From the NCBI GenBank assembly GCA_004172865.1, contig SEBV01000014.1, forward strand, positions 62,001 through 126,000: a DNA stretch of 64,000 nt. The letters run 5' to 3'. The position numbers were made by a program, and so were the translations under genes. Below the pieces are notes generated by a model, which was not told the DNA's origin, did not search any database, and worked only from the letters and a program-made list of their open reading frames with translations. The stretch comes from Gammaproteobacteria bacterium (GTDB lineage Bacteria > Pseudomonadota > Gammaproteobacteria > Pseudomonadales > Cellvibrionaceae). The stretch's first letter is position 1. Each line of letters opens with the position of its first letter. This document shows positions 8,778 through 18,015 of this stretch, one piece after another.

Positions 8778-10823
8778 TTAAGGTTCATTCGCCAAGGGGC
8801 CAAATGCCGAAGGTGCCTGGCGACGTTTGGTTGCAGCTTCATAAGCCGCCGCAATTTTGATTAATACGGGCTCACTGAAAGGTACGCCGGCTATATCCAT
8901 CGCGACCGGCAACTTGGCGGGGAATGGCCCCGTTAAACGGGTGTGATCATCGCCTGCCAAGCGCCCTTCTCCACCGCCACCGCCGCGACCTTTCCAAGCC
9001 GATTCAGGTGTAGCTGGTGCACTTGGGTCGCGGATCAAGTCGTAAACTTCGGTGGTAAAACCGGCAGGAACGGTGATAGCTGGCAAGCCTTGTGCGCCGA
9101 TAAATGTCCACACACCGGTCCCGCTACGCTCGTTGATCGCTGGGCCAGCAGGAGAACCTAACTTGGTGGGCGGTAAGCCGCTGGTTGGGTAAACAATCGC
9201 ATCTAGTTTCTGTTCAGCCATACATTGCATCATGACTTGCTGCACCGAGAAGCGCAGGAGCAGGCGTTCGGACATATCCAGTTCCATCATTTTCTCGGCG
9301 TTTTCGCGGGACTTTTTGCGATCCGGGAAGGTCGGGTCTTGATGGAAATTGGAGTTGGCAATCAAGTCAGAATTGCTTTTAATTTTGGCATCGCCACGGT
9401 CGCGCAAGTACAAATTCAACATGTATTTGTTTTGGCCGTCGGCCTCAGAACTACCGAAGTTACGCAAGGTGAGATCCGCTGGCACCAGAAGTGGATTCAT
9501 TTTCATGTCCAGCAATTTGCGGGTGTGATCAGCAGTGGGTTTGCCGTTGGCATCCACCGGAAAAAGTTCTGGATAGCGCTTGGTGAATAGGACATTCAAG
9601 TTTTGTGGCGCGTATTTGCGGATGCATCCGGTGAAAAGATCGTCCTCACCCGGATCAACAATAGTCGCACCGAGTTTTTTAAGATCGCCAACTGCAGCAG
9701 ACACTATGTCGATAGTCTGTTCATCCGCTTTGGTAAACAATTCTTTGTGCATATATTCACGAACCACGCCGATGCGAATGCCGTCGAGACGCTTGGTATC
9801 AGTCAGGCTTTCATAGGATGCCGTTGGCATACGGCCAATATTGAACGCTGTTAATTCATCTTTAGGATCGTAACCGGCGATAACGTCCAACACTTTGGCC
9901 GTGTCTTTCACCGTGCGACAAATAGGCCCAACGCGAGTGTTGATTCCGAATTGCACCATGCCTTTACGGCTAACCAATTCTTCTGTGGCAGCAATACCGA
10001 CGGCGCTAGCCGCACTGGCTGGGCCGCGAATTGATGAGCCGGATTCTTCTGCAATCGCACAAGTCACTAGGTTCGCGCCAACCGCAGAGCCTGAGCCTGA
10101 ACTTGAACCGCGTGGAGAACGCTCGGTGTCGTAAGGATTACAAAAAGTGCCGCCGAACGAACTGCGCGGTACGCCCGATGCATATTCACCGAGGTTGGAT
10201 TTGGCGATCACAATCGCACCTGCTGCACGCAAGCGTTCAACAAAGGTTGAATCAGTTGGTGGACGATCATTAGCGTAAAAGGCGTCGGCACCTGACGTGG
10301 TGCGCATATCGAACGTATCGTATTGATCTTTAATCGCCATGACCACGCCGTGTAACGGGCCGACTAATTTGCCGGTTTTAGCGAATTCCTTATCCAGCTT
10401 TGCGGCAATCTCCAAGGCATCTGGCATTGCTGGGTCGGCATCAGCGGTATCCGTTAGACTACGCGCTTTGCGGTCATCAAAACCCCAGGATTTACGCGCA
10501 GTTGGGCGCAAATTTAACGTCGCCAAGGCGTTAATTTGCCCGGCATTCGGAATGGTGGTGATTGGCCCAAGGATGCCTTGCGGTTCAGCGACGCAAGTGC
10601 CGTTGTAGGCTTTGATGCGTTTTAAATACAGCTCCACCAATTCGGTGGTGGTCAGTTTTTTACTCAGAATGGCGGACTGGATATCGGTAATAGTTGCCTC
10701 TTCCAAATGAAACGCTTTTTTGCTGGCCGCATGCACATGCGCGGTCATCATGGATAGCACCAGCCCGGCGATCAATGTCACCGATCCGATGAATCGATGA
10801 TTCCTATTACTGTGGTTCTGCAT
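8778..10823 (-). CDS. Secreted amidase-signature enzyme C (variant nucleophile motif)
   Basis: 681 residues from the ATG at 10823; a GTG one codon upstream is possible, but AGAGGA lies seven bases before the ATG. A signal peptide spans about residues 10-33 (HVHAAS). Triad: Lys165 (VMAIKDQYD), cis-Ser240 in PRGSSSGSGS and nucleophile Ser264 in EESGSSIRGPA. The usual GGSSGG loop is altered to GSSSGSG, and GTDxGGS to EESGSS. It is the closest paralogue of amidase A, sharing the AYNG insert, a RTTSGAD segment and a CNPYDTERSP segment, and has an extra glycine-rich loop (GRGGGGGEG, about residue 632). It starts 34 bases after the RND permease stop, so they are probably co-transcribed. Confidence 0.86.
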   Translation of the reverse strand: MQNHSNRNHRFIGSVTLIAGLVLSMMTAHVHAASKKAFHLEEATITDIQSAILSKKLTTTELVELYLKRIKAYNGTCVAEPQGILGPITTIPNAGQINALATLNLRPTARKSWGFDDRKARSLTDTADADPAMPDALEIAAKLDKEFAKTGKLVGPLHGVVMAIKDQYDTFDMRTTSGADAFYANDRPPTDSTFVERLRAAGAIVIAKSNLGEYASGVPRSSFGGTFCNPYDTERSPRGSSSGSGSAVGANLVTCAIAEESGSSIRGPASAASAVGIAATEELVSRKGMVQFGINTRVGPICRTVKDTAKVLDVIAGYDPKDELTAFNIGRMPTASYESLTDTKRLDGIRIGVVREYMHKELFTKADEQTIDIVSAAVGDLKKLGATIVDPGEDDLFTGCIRKYAPQNLNVLFTKRYPELFPVDANGKPTADHTRKLLDMKMNPLLVPADLTLRNFGSSEADGQNKYMLNLYLRDRGDAKIKSNSDLIANSNFHQDPTFPDRKKSRENAEKMMELDMSERLLLRFSVQQVMMQCMAEQKLDAIVYPTSGLPPTKLGSPAGPAINERSGTGVWTFIGAQGLPAITVPAGFTTEVYDLIRDPSAPATPESAWKGRGGGGGEGRLAGDDHTRLTGPFPAKLPVAMDIAGVPFSEPVLIKIAAAYEAATKRRQAPSAFGPLANEP

Positions 10824-10860
10824 CACCTATTCCTCTGAATGTTTATGTAGGGTGGACGTT

Positions 10861-13800
10861 TTAAACCGATGAATCACCTGCGTGCACGGGCTCAGACGGT
10901 GCGACTGGCGCACTTGCCGGAGCTACCACTGGCGCAGGTTCTTTTACCGCGCTGATCTTTTTGTGCAGCAACACGTACATGGCAGGAATCACGTAGAGCG
11001 TAAGCACGCTGCCAAATACCAAACCGCCGATTACCGCAATACCCATGGATACCCGGCTTTCAGAACCGGCACCCAGCGCTAAAGCAATCGGCAAAATTCC
11101 GAGTACGGTTGCCATGGTGGTCATTAGAATCGGACGTAAACGCGCAGCGGCGGCGTCTTGCACAGCGACCAAGCGACTGGGTGCACCTGCAGCGAAACGT
11201 TGGTTCGCGAACTCGACGATAAGAATGCCGTTTTTGGTGATGAGGCCGACCAGCATGATCAAACCAATCTGCGAGAAAATGTTGAGCGTCTGGCTGAAAT
11301 ACCAGAGCGATAGAAGCGCGCCGAAAAGCGCCAGCGGAACTGTTAGCAGGATTACGAACGGGCTTAGGAAGCTTTCAAATTGGGCTGCCAGAACAAGGTA
11401 AATAAGCACCAGCGCGAGAATGAACACCCACATCAATGACGATGAACTGTCCATGTATTCGCGCGCGGTTCCGGTAAGCGCCGTGCTGTAACGGTCACTC
11501 AGCGTTTTCTTGGCGATCTCTTCAAACGCAGCTATGCCTTCATCCAAAGTGCGGCCTTTGGCTAAAGTACCTGAAACCACTGCAGCACTATTGCGGTTAT
11601 AACGGTAAAGCTCTGGTGGTGAACTCGTCTCTTTGAGAGACACAAGATTATTGAGTTTGACCAATTCACCGCTGCTGGTGCGTACGGAAATATTGTCCAA
11701 ATCACTTGGGCGCGAGCGGAAGTCCCGGGTCAGCTGACCGATCACCTCGTACTGTTTGCCATCGCGAATAAAATAGCTAATGCGCTGACCACCTAAGGCA
11801 GCTTGCAAGGTTTGCGAAATATCGAGCGTGCTGACACCCAAGGTTTGAGCTTTGTCGCGATTGATGCTGATTTGTACTTCCGGCTTGCTGAACTTCATGT
11901 CGGTATCCACAAAGTTAAATACCGGATGCTTATGCGCTTCTTCCATAAACGCGGGCAGCACTTCGCGCAGGGCTTCAATACTTGCGCCCTGAATTACGAA
12001 TTGCACGCCGGTGGATTGGGAGCGACGCGCGCCAATGCTGGGTTCCTGGCCGATGCTGATATTGGCGCCGGTGTATTTTTTCTGCAGAAAGCGCAGGTCT
12101 TCAGAGATATCCTGCTGGGAACGGCCACGATCATGGCGCTCTTTCAAAAACACCCGCACAAAACCGTTGTTGACGGCGCCCTGAACACCGGGCGCGCCGC
12201 CAGAACCGGGAACTTGGGTCATCATCACATCGGCTTCAGGTACACGTTCGCGGGTAGCGCGGGCAACGTCGTCCATAAAGTTTTGCATGTAGTCGTAACT
12301 CGCGCCCTCAGCGGCGGTAGCACGCACCCAAATACGGCTGCGATCTTCCAGCGGCGAAAGTTCACGCGGCAAAATACTGAGAAAGAAATAGGCCAGCGAC
12401 AGTGCGCCAACCAAAATCACAATCGCCCATTTACGATGCTTGAGGAAGCCCTTCAAACCATTGCCGTAGCCGCGCTCCATACTTTGGAATATGGGCTCAG
12501 TGGCACGGAAAAACCAGCCGTGCGCTTTATGAGGTTTTAATAATCGCGTGCACAGCATGGGCGTTAAGGTGAGCGCCACAAACGCGGAGATAAAAACCGT
12601 TCCGGCGATAGTGACGCCGAATTCGCGAAAGAGCTGGCCAGATAAACCACCCAAAAACAGCAAGGGCAAAAACACCACGCCGAGCGAAATGGTTGTGGCG
12701 ATTACCGCGAAGAAAATCTCTTTCGTACCCAGAATTCCAGCCTCAAAGGGCGTCATTCCTTCCTCAACTTTGGCGTAGATGTTTTCCAGCACCACTATCG
12801 CATCGTCCACCACCAAGCCAATAGCCAGCACTATGCCGAGCAGCGTCAAAGTATTAATGGAAAAACCTGCAGCCGACATTATGCAAAAGGAGCCGACGAT
12901 AGACACCGGAATAGCCAGGATTGGAATCAGCGTGGTGCGCCATTCGCGCAGGAATAAAAACACCACCAACACCACAAGGATGAAGGCGATGAAAATGGTT
13001 TCGGTAACTTCAAGCAAAGAATTGCGTACGAAAGTTGTGTTGTCGTAAGCGATATTCAGCTTGATGCCTTCCGGGAGTTCTTTTTCAACTTGTTTAAGGC
13101 GCTTGCGCAGCTCATTCACAATGTCGATTTGGTTGGCGCCCGGCTGCTGCTTGAAATACAAACCGGCGATGGGGGTGTCGTCCATTTTGAGCGCGCCGCG
13201 TTCGTTTTGCGCGCCCAGCTCGGCATAGCCGATATCGCTAAAACGCACTATGCGATCTTCGCTGCTTTTAACGATGAGATTATTAAACTGCTCGACCGTG
13301 GTCAGCCGAGACATGGTTTTTACCGGAAACTCCACCGACGAACCTTCGATGCGGCCAGCGGGTAGTTCGATGTTTTCCTGTGTCAGTATTTGCTTAACAT
13401 CCAGCGGCGATACGCCATAGGCCGATAATTTCTCCGGGTCCATCCACAGGCGCATGGCGTAGCGTTTTTCGGCGGGTTGATCCACGCTCGCAATGCCCGG
13501 CACGGTTTGCAAACGCTCGCGCAGGGAATCGGCGTAAGCGCCTAACTCCAATTGAGATTTAGTTTGGCTGCTTAAGGCAATGCCGAAAATCGGATTGGAG
13601 TCGGCATCGGCTTTATTCAAAATTGGCGGGTTTATATCTGCAGGCAGGAAGCGAGCGGCGCGCGATAATTGATCGCGAATATCGCTGGCAGCCACGTCCA
13701 GATCCACCCCCATTTTGAATTCGGCGGTAATCACACTGGCGCCTTCGCGGCTGACCGAACTCAGAGTATCTATACCCGCAACTGTGTTTACCGCTTCTTC

Positions 13801-14001
13801 GATACGTTCGGTAATTTGGGTTTGCACCACTTCGGCGGCAGCGCCGGGGTAGCTTGTTGTAATGGAAACGGTAGGCGGATCTATCGCCGGATATTCCCGC
13901 ACCGGCAATTTAGTGAGGCTAATGCTGCCCATCAGCATAATGAACAGCGATATCACTATGGTGAGTACGGGGCGGCGAATGCTGAGTTCGGCAAGAGTCA
14001 T
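10861..14001 (-). CDS. RND-family efflux pump permease (HAE-1 type)
   Basis: 1046 residues, the usual length of AcrB/MexB-type inner-membrane pump subunits. It has the typical N-terminus (MTLAELSIRRPVLTIVISLF), two large periplasmic loops and twelve predicted membrane helices. The TM4 proton-relay motif is GIVLAIGLVVDDAIVVLENI, with both relay aspartates present, which marks drug-type HAE pumps. The start overlaps the adaptor stop by four bases (ATGA). No outer-membrane channel gene is adjacent, so it presumably borrows a TolC-like protein. Amidase genes both upstream and downstream suggest the pump exports an amide compound or its hydrolysis product. Confidence 0.95.
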   Translation of the reverse strand: MTLAELSIRRPVLTIVISLFIMLMGSISLTKLPVREYPAIDPPTVSITTSYPGAAAEVVQTQITERIEEAVNTVAGIDTLSSVSREGASVITAEFKMGVDLDVAASDIRDQLSRAARFLPADINPPILNKADADSNPIFGIALSSQTKSQLELGAYADSLRERLQTVPGIASVDQPAEKRYAMRLWMDPEKLSAYGVSPLDVKQILTQENIELPAGRIEGSSVEFPVKTMSRLTTVEQFNNLIVKSSEDRIVRFSDIGYAELGAQNERGALKMDDTPIAGLYFKQQPGANQIDIVNELRKRLKQVEKELPEGIKLNIAYDNTTFVRNSLLEVTETIFIAFILVVLVVFLFLREWRTTLIPILAIPVSIVGSFCIMSAAGFSINTLTLLGIVLAIGLVVDDAIVVLENIYAKVEEGMTPFEAGILGTKEIFFAVIATTISLGVVFLPLLFLGGLSGQLFREFGVTIAGTVFISAFVALTLTPMLCTRLLKPHKAHGWFFRATEPIFQSMERGYGNGLKGFLKHRKWAIVILVGALSLAYFFLSILPRELSPLEDRSRIWVRATAAEGASYDYMQNFMDDVARATRERVPEADVMMTQVPGSGGAPGVQGAVNNGFVRVFLKERHDRGRSQQDISEDLRFLQKKYTGANISIGQEPSIGARRSQSTGVQFVIQGASIEALREVLPAFMEEAHKHPVFNFVDTDMKFSKPEVQISINRDKAQTLGVSTLDISQTLQAALGGQRISYFIRDGKQYEVIGQLTRDFRSRPSDLDNISVRTSSGELVKLNNLVSLKETSSPPELYRYNRNSAAVVSGTLAKGRTLDEGIAAFEEIAKKTLSDRYSTALTGTAREYMDSSSSLMWVFILALVLIYLVLAAQFESFLSPFVILLTVPLALFGALLSLWYFSQTLNIFSQIGLIMLVGLITKNGILIVEFANQRFAAGAPSRLVAVQDAAAARLRPILMTTMATVLGILPIALALGAGSESRVSMGIAVIGGLVFGSVLTLYVIPAMYVLLHKKISAVKEPAPVVAPASAPVAPSEPVHAGDSSV

Positions 14002-15305
14002 AAGGTCACCCGCGCCAGCAAACCAAATTCCGCATTGCTAGGGTGATCCACCTGTTTGAACGTAGTGCTGCCCTGGGGTTTGACTACGCCATGCTCTGCG
14101 CCCACACCTTTTTCTTTTTTGCTGCCAGCCTGATCCGTTAAGGATTCCACTGGCATTTTTGCGCGCATTTGCTGCAAGCCCGAAATAATCACCTGATCGC
14201 CCGCTTGCAAGCCAGACACTATATGAACTTGCGTTGCGGTGCGCGCGCCGGTTTCCACTGGACGACGCTCGGCCAAACCATCTTTAATCACATAGACATT
14301 TTTCTCATCCAGCCCGGCAACAACAGCTTCTGCAGGGACCAAAAAGGCGTTGGCAATTTGATCCAATGAAATAGAAACGTTGGTAAAGGCGCCAGGCAAA
14401 AGTCGACCATCGACATTGGCGCAAATTGCGCGCACCAGCAGCGTCCGGGTTCCGCTATCGATTCGTGGATCGAGTGCAACAATACGGCCAGCATATTTCT
14501 GCAAACCACCGGCGACAGTGAAGGTGATTTGGCTGCCGACTTTAATGCGGCCCGAATATTTTTCCGGCACCGCAAAATCAATTTTCAACTCGTTCAAACG
14601 TTGTAAGGTAGCAATGCGAGTGGAACCATTTACGAACGCGCCCACGCTCACGTAACGCAAACCCACCACACCGTTAAAGGGCGCGCGGATTTCAGTTTTC
14701 TGGATTTCAGCTTTGTACAAATCGATATACGACTGCTGCACATTCATTTCGCTGAGCACGCTGTCGTAATCGTCCTGACTCACCATTTTTTGGTTGAGCA
14801 ATTGCGAGTAACGGCGAAAGCGCACCTCTGCGAGTTTTTTGCTGTAGTTGTATCTGTCCAGATTTGCGCGCAAATCTGAGTCGTTAAGCTTGAGCAATAA
14901 ATCGCCCTGCTTTACTGGCGCGCCTTCAATAAAGTTGATGCTTACTATTTTGCCGTTGGTTTCAGGCTGGAGTTCTATGCCCTCGTCCGCAAGCACGGTT
15001 CCCGTTGCCGTAATCGTTTCTGAAAACAGGCTGGGCGTTACCATAAACGTGGAGACTTTCAAGGGCGCGGCGGGTTTTCCACCACCCCCTGCAGATTTTT
15101 TGTCATCCTTTTTGGCCGATGCGTCATCTTTTTTAATAGAAGCATCATCTTTTTTTGCCGAGTCGCCCGGCTTACCTGAGCTTTTAGATTCAACTGTTGC
15201 TGTTTGAGTTTTGGAATCACCCGCCCACAGCGGCTTTAGCTTGGGATAAGCCAACCCACCGACTACGGCGATAATTACCAAACTCCATACAAGATTTTTA
15301 ATCAT
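13998..15305 (-). CDS. RND efflux periplasmic adaptor (membrane fusion protein)
   Basis: 435 residues. It has an N-terminal membrane anchor (residues 4-20), then an unusual low-complexity stretch of repeated KKDDAS units (about residues 50-72) and a Gly-Pro hinge. The classic adaptor order follows: lipoyl half (GTVLADEGIELQPETNG, INFIEGAPVKQGDLLLKLND), a short hairpin, second lipoyl half (IQKTEIRAPFNGVVGL), beta-barrel and membrane-proximal domain (ATQVHIVSGLQAGDQVIISGLQ). It bridges the RND permease to an outer-membrane channel. It begins 15 bases after amidase 3 and overlaps the permease gene, so all three sit on one message. The charged KKDDAS repeat is not a normal part of the family. Confidence 0.93.
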   Translation of the reverse strand: MIKNLVWSLVIIAVVGGLAYPKLKPLWAGDSKTQTATVESKSSGKPGDSAKKDDASIKKDDASAKKDDKKSAGGGGKPAAPLKVSTFMVTPSLFSETITATGTVLADEGIELQPETNGKIVSINFIEGAPVKQGDLLLKLNDSDLRANLDRYNYSKKLAEVRFRRYSQLLNQKMVSQDDYDSVLSEMNVQQSYIDLYKAEIQKTEIRAPFNGVVGLRYVSVGAFVNGSTRIATLQRLNELKIDFAVPEKYSGRIKVGSQITFTVAGGLQKYAGRIVALDPRIDSGTRTLLVRAICANVDGRLLPGAFTNVSISLDQIANAFLVPAEAVVAGLDEKNVYVIKDGLAERRPVETGARTATQVHIVSGLQAGDQVIISGLQQMRAKMPVESLTDQAGSKKEKGVGAEHGVVKPQGSTTFKQVDHPSNAEFGLLARVTL

Positions 15306-15320
15306 GAGTCAGCTCAACCC

Positions 15321-16982
15321 TTAGTGAGTCGTGGCGATAGTTAACGGCGGAGTGCTGGCTGGCGGACGGCGATAATGAGTTGCCTGCTCATAGGCATAGG
15401 CGTAACCGATTATTTTGGATTCGTCCCAGGCGCGGCCAAGAATCTGTAAACCGACAGGTAAGCCCTGCCCGAGGTAACCGCTGGGAACTGAAAGTGCTGG
15501 CCATTGCAAGGTGCTGCCAACGAAGGTGAGGCTGCTGCTTAAGCCCGTGACGCCGCCTTTTGGATCGGGCTCGCCTGTCATTACCTGGGTATTTCGGTCG
15601 CCATTCACCACTGGCAGTTGCGCCCAGGTTGGGAAGATCACGGCGTCAATTTTTCCGGCGTCCATGGCTTTGGTAAACGCAGTGCGATAAGTCGCCTCGG
15701 TTTCCAAGCCTTTAATGGTGGCAGGGTCAGTTTCAGGATCACCAGACGCGGCAACGAGTTCAAGACCTGGTTGATGTAAGGGATGCGCCAATTTGGAATC
15801 GGCCATGGCTTGTGGCGATGGGTAGGGAATACCGGGGTGATCACCCAGAAACTTGATCATATCCGCCTTGCGACGGGCTGGCGTTTGCGGTGCGCGTGGC
15901 AGGCCTTCAATCTCTGGCACCACGAAGGTATCGACAATTTCCGCACCGGCAGCGCGCAATTCACTGATGGTTTGTTCAAAGTGTTTGATGATGCGCGGAT
16001 CGGTCACTTTGTCGGTAAATACTTGGCGCAATACACCTAGACGCGCGCCTTTCAAAGCATCTCGCTTCAGACTGCTCACATAAGTTTTGGCAACATGACC
16101 TTTGCTGCGCAAGGTCACGGCGTCTTTGTTGTCGATACCAACCATGGCATCCAGCAAATGCGCCATGTCGGTAACTGTGCGAGCCATCGGACCAGCAGTA
16201 TCGCGAATGCTGTTGTTGGGTTGGATGCCGGTGCGAGAAATTAATCCAACCGTGGGACGCAAGCCCGCCAAGGCATTGTGTGCAGATGGCATACGCACTG
16301 AACCGCCAGTATCTGTACCCACGCCAACCATCGCAAAGTTAGCGGCAATCGATGCGCCGGTTCCGCCCGATGACCCACCGGTCGCAAACGCTGTGTTGTA
16401 GGGATTGCGCGCGTAACCGGCCAGCACCGAGTTGATATTGTCGCCGCCGCCATTGGTAAATTCAGATAAAGATGCCTTACCAATGACTATGCCGCCCGCC
16501 GCCTTAATCTTGGCAACCAGCGGTGCATCCGTCGGTGGATAGTAATTTTTCCAGCCTTGAAAGCCGGAAGTCATGGGCATACCAACCGCATCAATACAAT
16601 CTTTCACCAACACCGGAATTCCGTGCATGGGGCCGCTTAGTTTGCCGGTGCGCTTTAATTTTTCATCCAGCGCATCAGCTTCAGCCAATGCATTTGGGTT
16701 CAAATTGATAATGGAGTTGATGTATGGCCCTTGCTGGTCATAAGCATCAACACGTTTCAAATATTCAGTAACGAGCTGGCGCGCGGTCATTTGTCCAGAC
16801 AGAAAGGCTGCTTGCACATCCGCAATAGTCGCCTCTTCAACCGATAAGGCATGAACGCTGCTGGACATCGCCATGAGAACAGCAAAGCTGGCTATAAAGT
16901 TGCGTGAAAGCAGGCGATTGGATAACAAAGAGGGAACAAGTTGACGAAGGATATTGCTATTCACTGCGATTAGTCGGTTCAT
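15321..16982 (-). CDS. Secreted amidase-signature enzyme 3 (canonical triad)
   Basis: 553 residues. After a long basic N-terminus a hydrophobic signal (about residues 28-46, ending SVHALS) predicts export. The triad is canonical: Lys127 (VLVKDCIDAVGMPMTSG), cis-Ser204 (ATGGSSGGTGAS) and nucleophile Ser228 (GVGTDTGGSVRMPS). The C-terminal end QGLPVGLQILGRAWDESKI is also standard. Length and motifs resemble bacterial peptide amidases and enantioselective amidases; which it is cannot be said. It lies 15 bases upstream of the RND adaptor gene, linking amide hydrolysis to the pump. Confidence 0.9.
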   Translation of the reverse strand: MNRLIAVNSNILRQLVPSLLSNRLLSRNFIASFAVLMAMSSSVHALSVEEATIADVQAAFLSGQMTARQLVTEYLKRVDAYDQQGPYINSIINLNPNALAEADALDEKLKRTGKLSGPMHGIPVLVKDCIDAVGMPMTSGFQGWKNYYPPTDAPLVAKIKAAGGIVIGKASLSEFTNGGGDNINSVLAGYARNPYNTAFATGGSSGGTGASIAANFAMVGVGTDTGGSVRMPSAHNALAGLRPTVGLISRTGIQPNNSIRDTAGPMARTVTDMAHLLDAMVGIDNKDAVTLRSKGHVAKTYVSSLKRDALKGARLGVLRQVFTDKVTDPRIIKHFEQTISELRAAGAEIVDTFVVPEIEGLPRAPQTPARRKADMIKFLGDHPGIPYPSPQAMADSKLAHPLHQPGLELVAASGDPETDPATIKGLETEATYRTAFTKAMDAGKIDAVIFPTWAQLPVVNGDRNTQVMTGEPDPKGGVTGLSSSLTFVGSTLQWPALSVPSGYLGQGLPVGLQILGRAWDESKIIGYAYAYEQATHYRRPPASTPPLTIATTH

Positions 16983-17153
16983 AAGCGAGGTCTTTTGGGC
17001 ACGTTAATTGGAATGTCGGAAAGACAGAAGAAGCTCGTGTCACTCTGAAGAACTTGGGTTTGCCAGTGCTTATTCATCTGCACTTTGCATCTACCCTCAC
17101 TATGACGACGCGCTATGGGTTCCCCCCACCGCGCAGCAATATCAAAACAGAAT

Positions 17154-17927
17154 TCATTTTTGCGGCAGCACCATCGCCTTGGTGACTTCTACGGCTACGG
17201 GTTGCTGTTGATACAGGGGCGACGTATATCGCCAGGTGCGCACCGCCGCCAATACGGCATTGGCAAGTTCTGGATGCAGCCATGCCGGAACCACAGGCAC
17301 GCGCACCCGACCTTCGCGATCTATCACAAAATTAATCGTTAAAGGTTGTGCACCGTGCGTAGCGAGGATGGCTTTGGACACCTTCGGCATAGCTGCCGAA
17401 ATCCGTTGCGGTTCAGCATCCAGCTGATTCCAACGCACTGTGTGGACTTCGGGAATATTGCTGGCGACAAAATTTTCGCGCGCCGCTTCGGCATGACTCA
17501 AGGTGGTGACCACGCCAGAGCGCTTGAAACTAAATTGCAAAACTTCTCTACGCGGAAAAGTCGCGTCAGCCGAAGGCGTTGCTGGTGATGAACTTTCCGT
17601 ACTAAATCGCCAATTGTTAACAGATCGCGTAGCCGATCTTGCAAAGGCTTCGTTGGTCGCTTCCAGCACTACCGAGTCATTAACGGCGCCGGTGGAATCC
17701 ATCGTAACCACCATCACAACGTCGCCATCACCCGCTTTAATTCCAACCAATTCCGGCGGAAAACGCGGCATCTCATAGCTGATTAAGCCTGGAACAGTGG
17801 ACTGGAATTTATCAGCGGCAAATACGAGGCTTGAAAAACCTACTGCTAAACCGGCTAGTGTTTTGATAACTAGAGGAAGACTTTTTGAAAGAAGCCGATT
17901 TTGGAAAATCGATTTTTGGAGAATCAA
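17154..17927 (-). CDS. Secreted protein with two TonB C-terminal-like domains
   Basis: 257 residues. There is a hydrophobic export signal after a basic start (about residues 19-37, SSLVFAAD), but no proline-rich spacer and no ExbB-contacting TonB anchor. Two TonB_C-type folds can be seen. One is about residues 50-110 (YEMPRFPPELVGIKAGDGDVVMVV ... RSVNNWRFSTESS). The second is about 175-255 (GAQPLTINFVIDREGRVRVPVV ... VLAAVRTWRYTSPLYQQ), each with the conserved closing WRF/WRY. Single TonB_C domains dock on TonB boxes of receptors; a double, unanchored one is unusual. It lies between amidases 3 and 4 on the same strand. Function is not known. Confidence 0.72.
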   Translation of the reverse strand: MILQKSIFQNRLLSKSLPLVIKTLAGLAVGFSSLVFAADKFQSTVPGLISYEMPRFPPELVGIKAGDGDVVMVVTMDSTGAVNDSVVLEATNEAFARSATRSVNNWRFSTESSSPATPSADATFPRREVLQFSFKRSGVVTTLSHAEAARENFVASNIPEVHTVRWNQLDAEPQRISAAMPKVSKAILATHGAQPLTINFVIDREGRVRVPVVPAWLHPELANAVLAAVRTWRYTSPLYQQQPVAVEVTKAMVLPQK

Positions 17928-18015
17928 AAGACACCTCCGCAGTAATACTCATTGGCACGACCCAATCCTTGCGTCGCTTGATCAATCTGAAAAGTGCGGT
18001 TATTTAAGGCTTTAC

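Noticed and set aside
11803-12540. 245-residue plus-strand frame
   Set aside because: It lies wholly antisense within the RND permease, has no recognisable motif and reflects the high GC of that gene.
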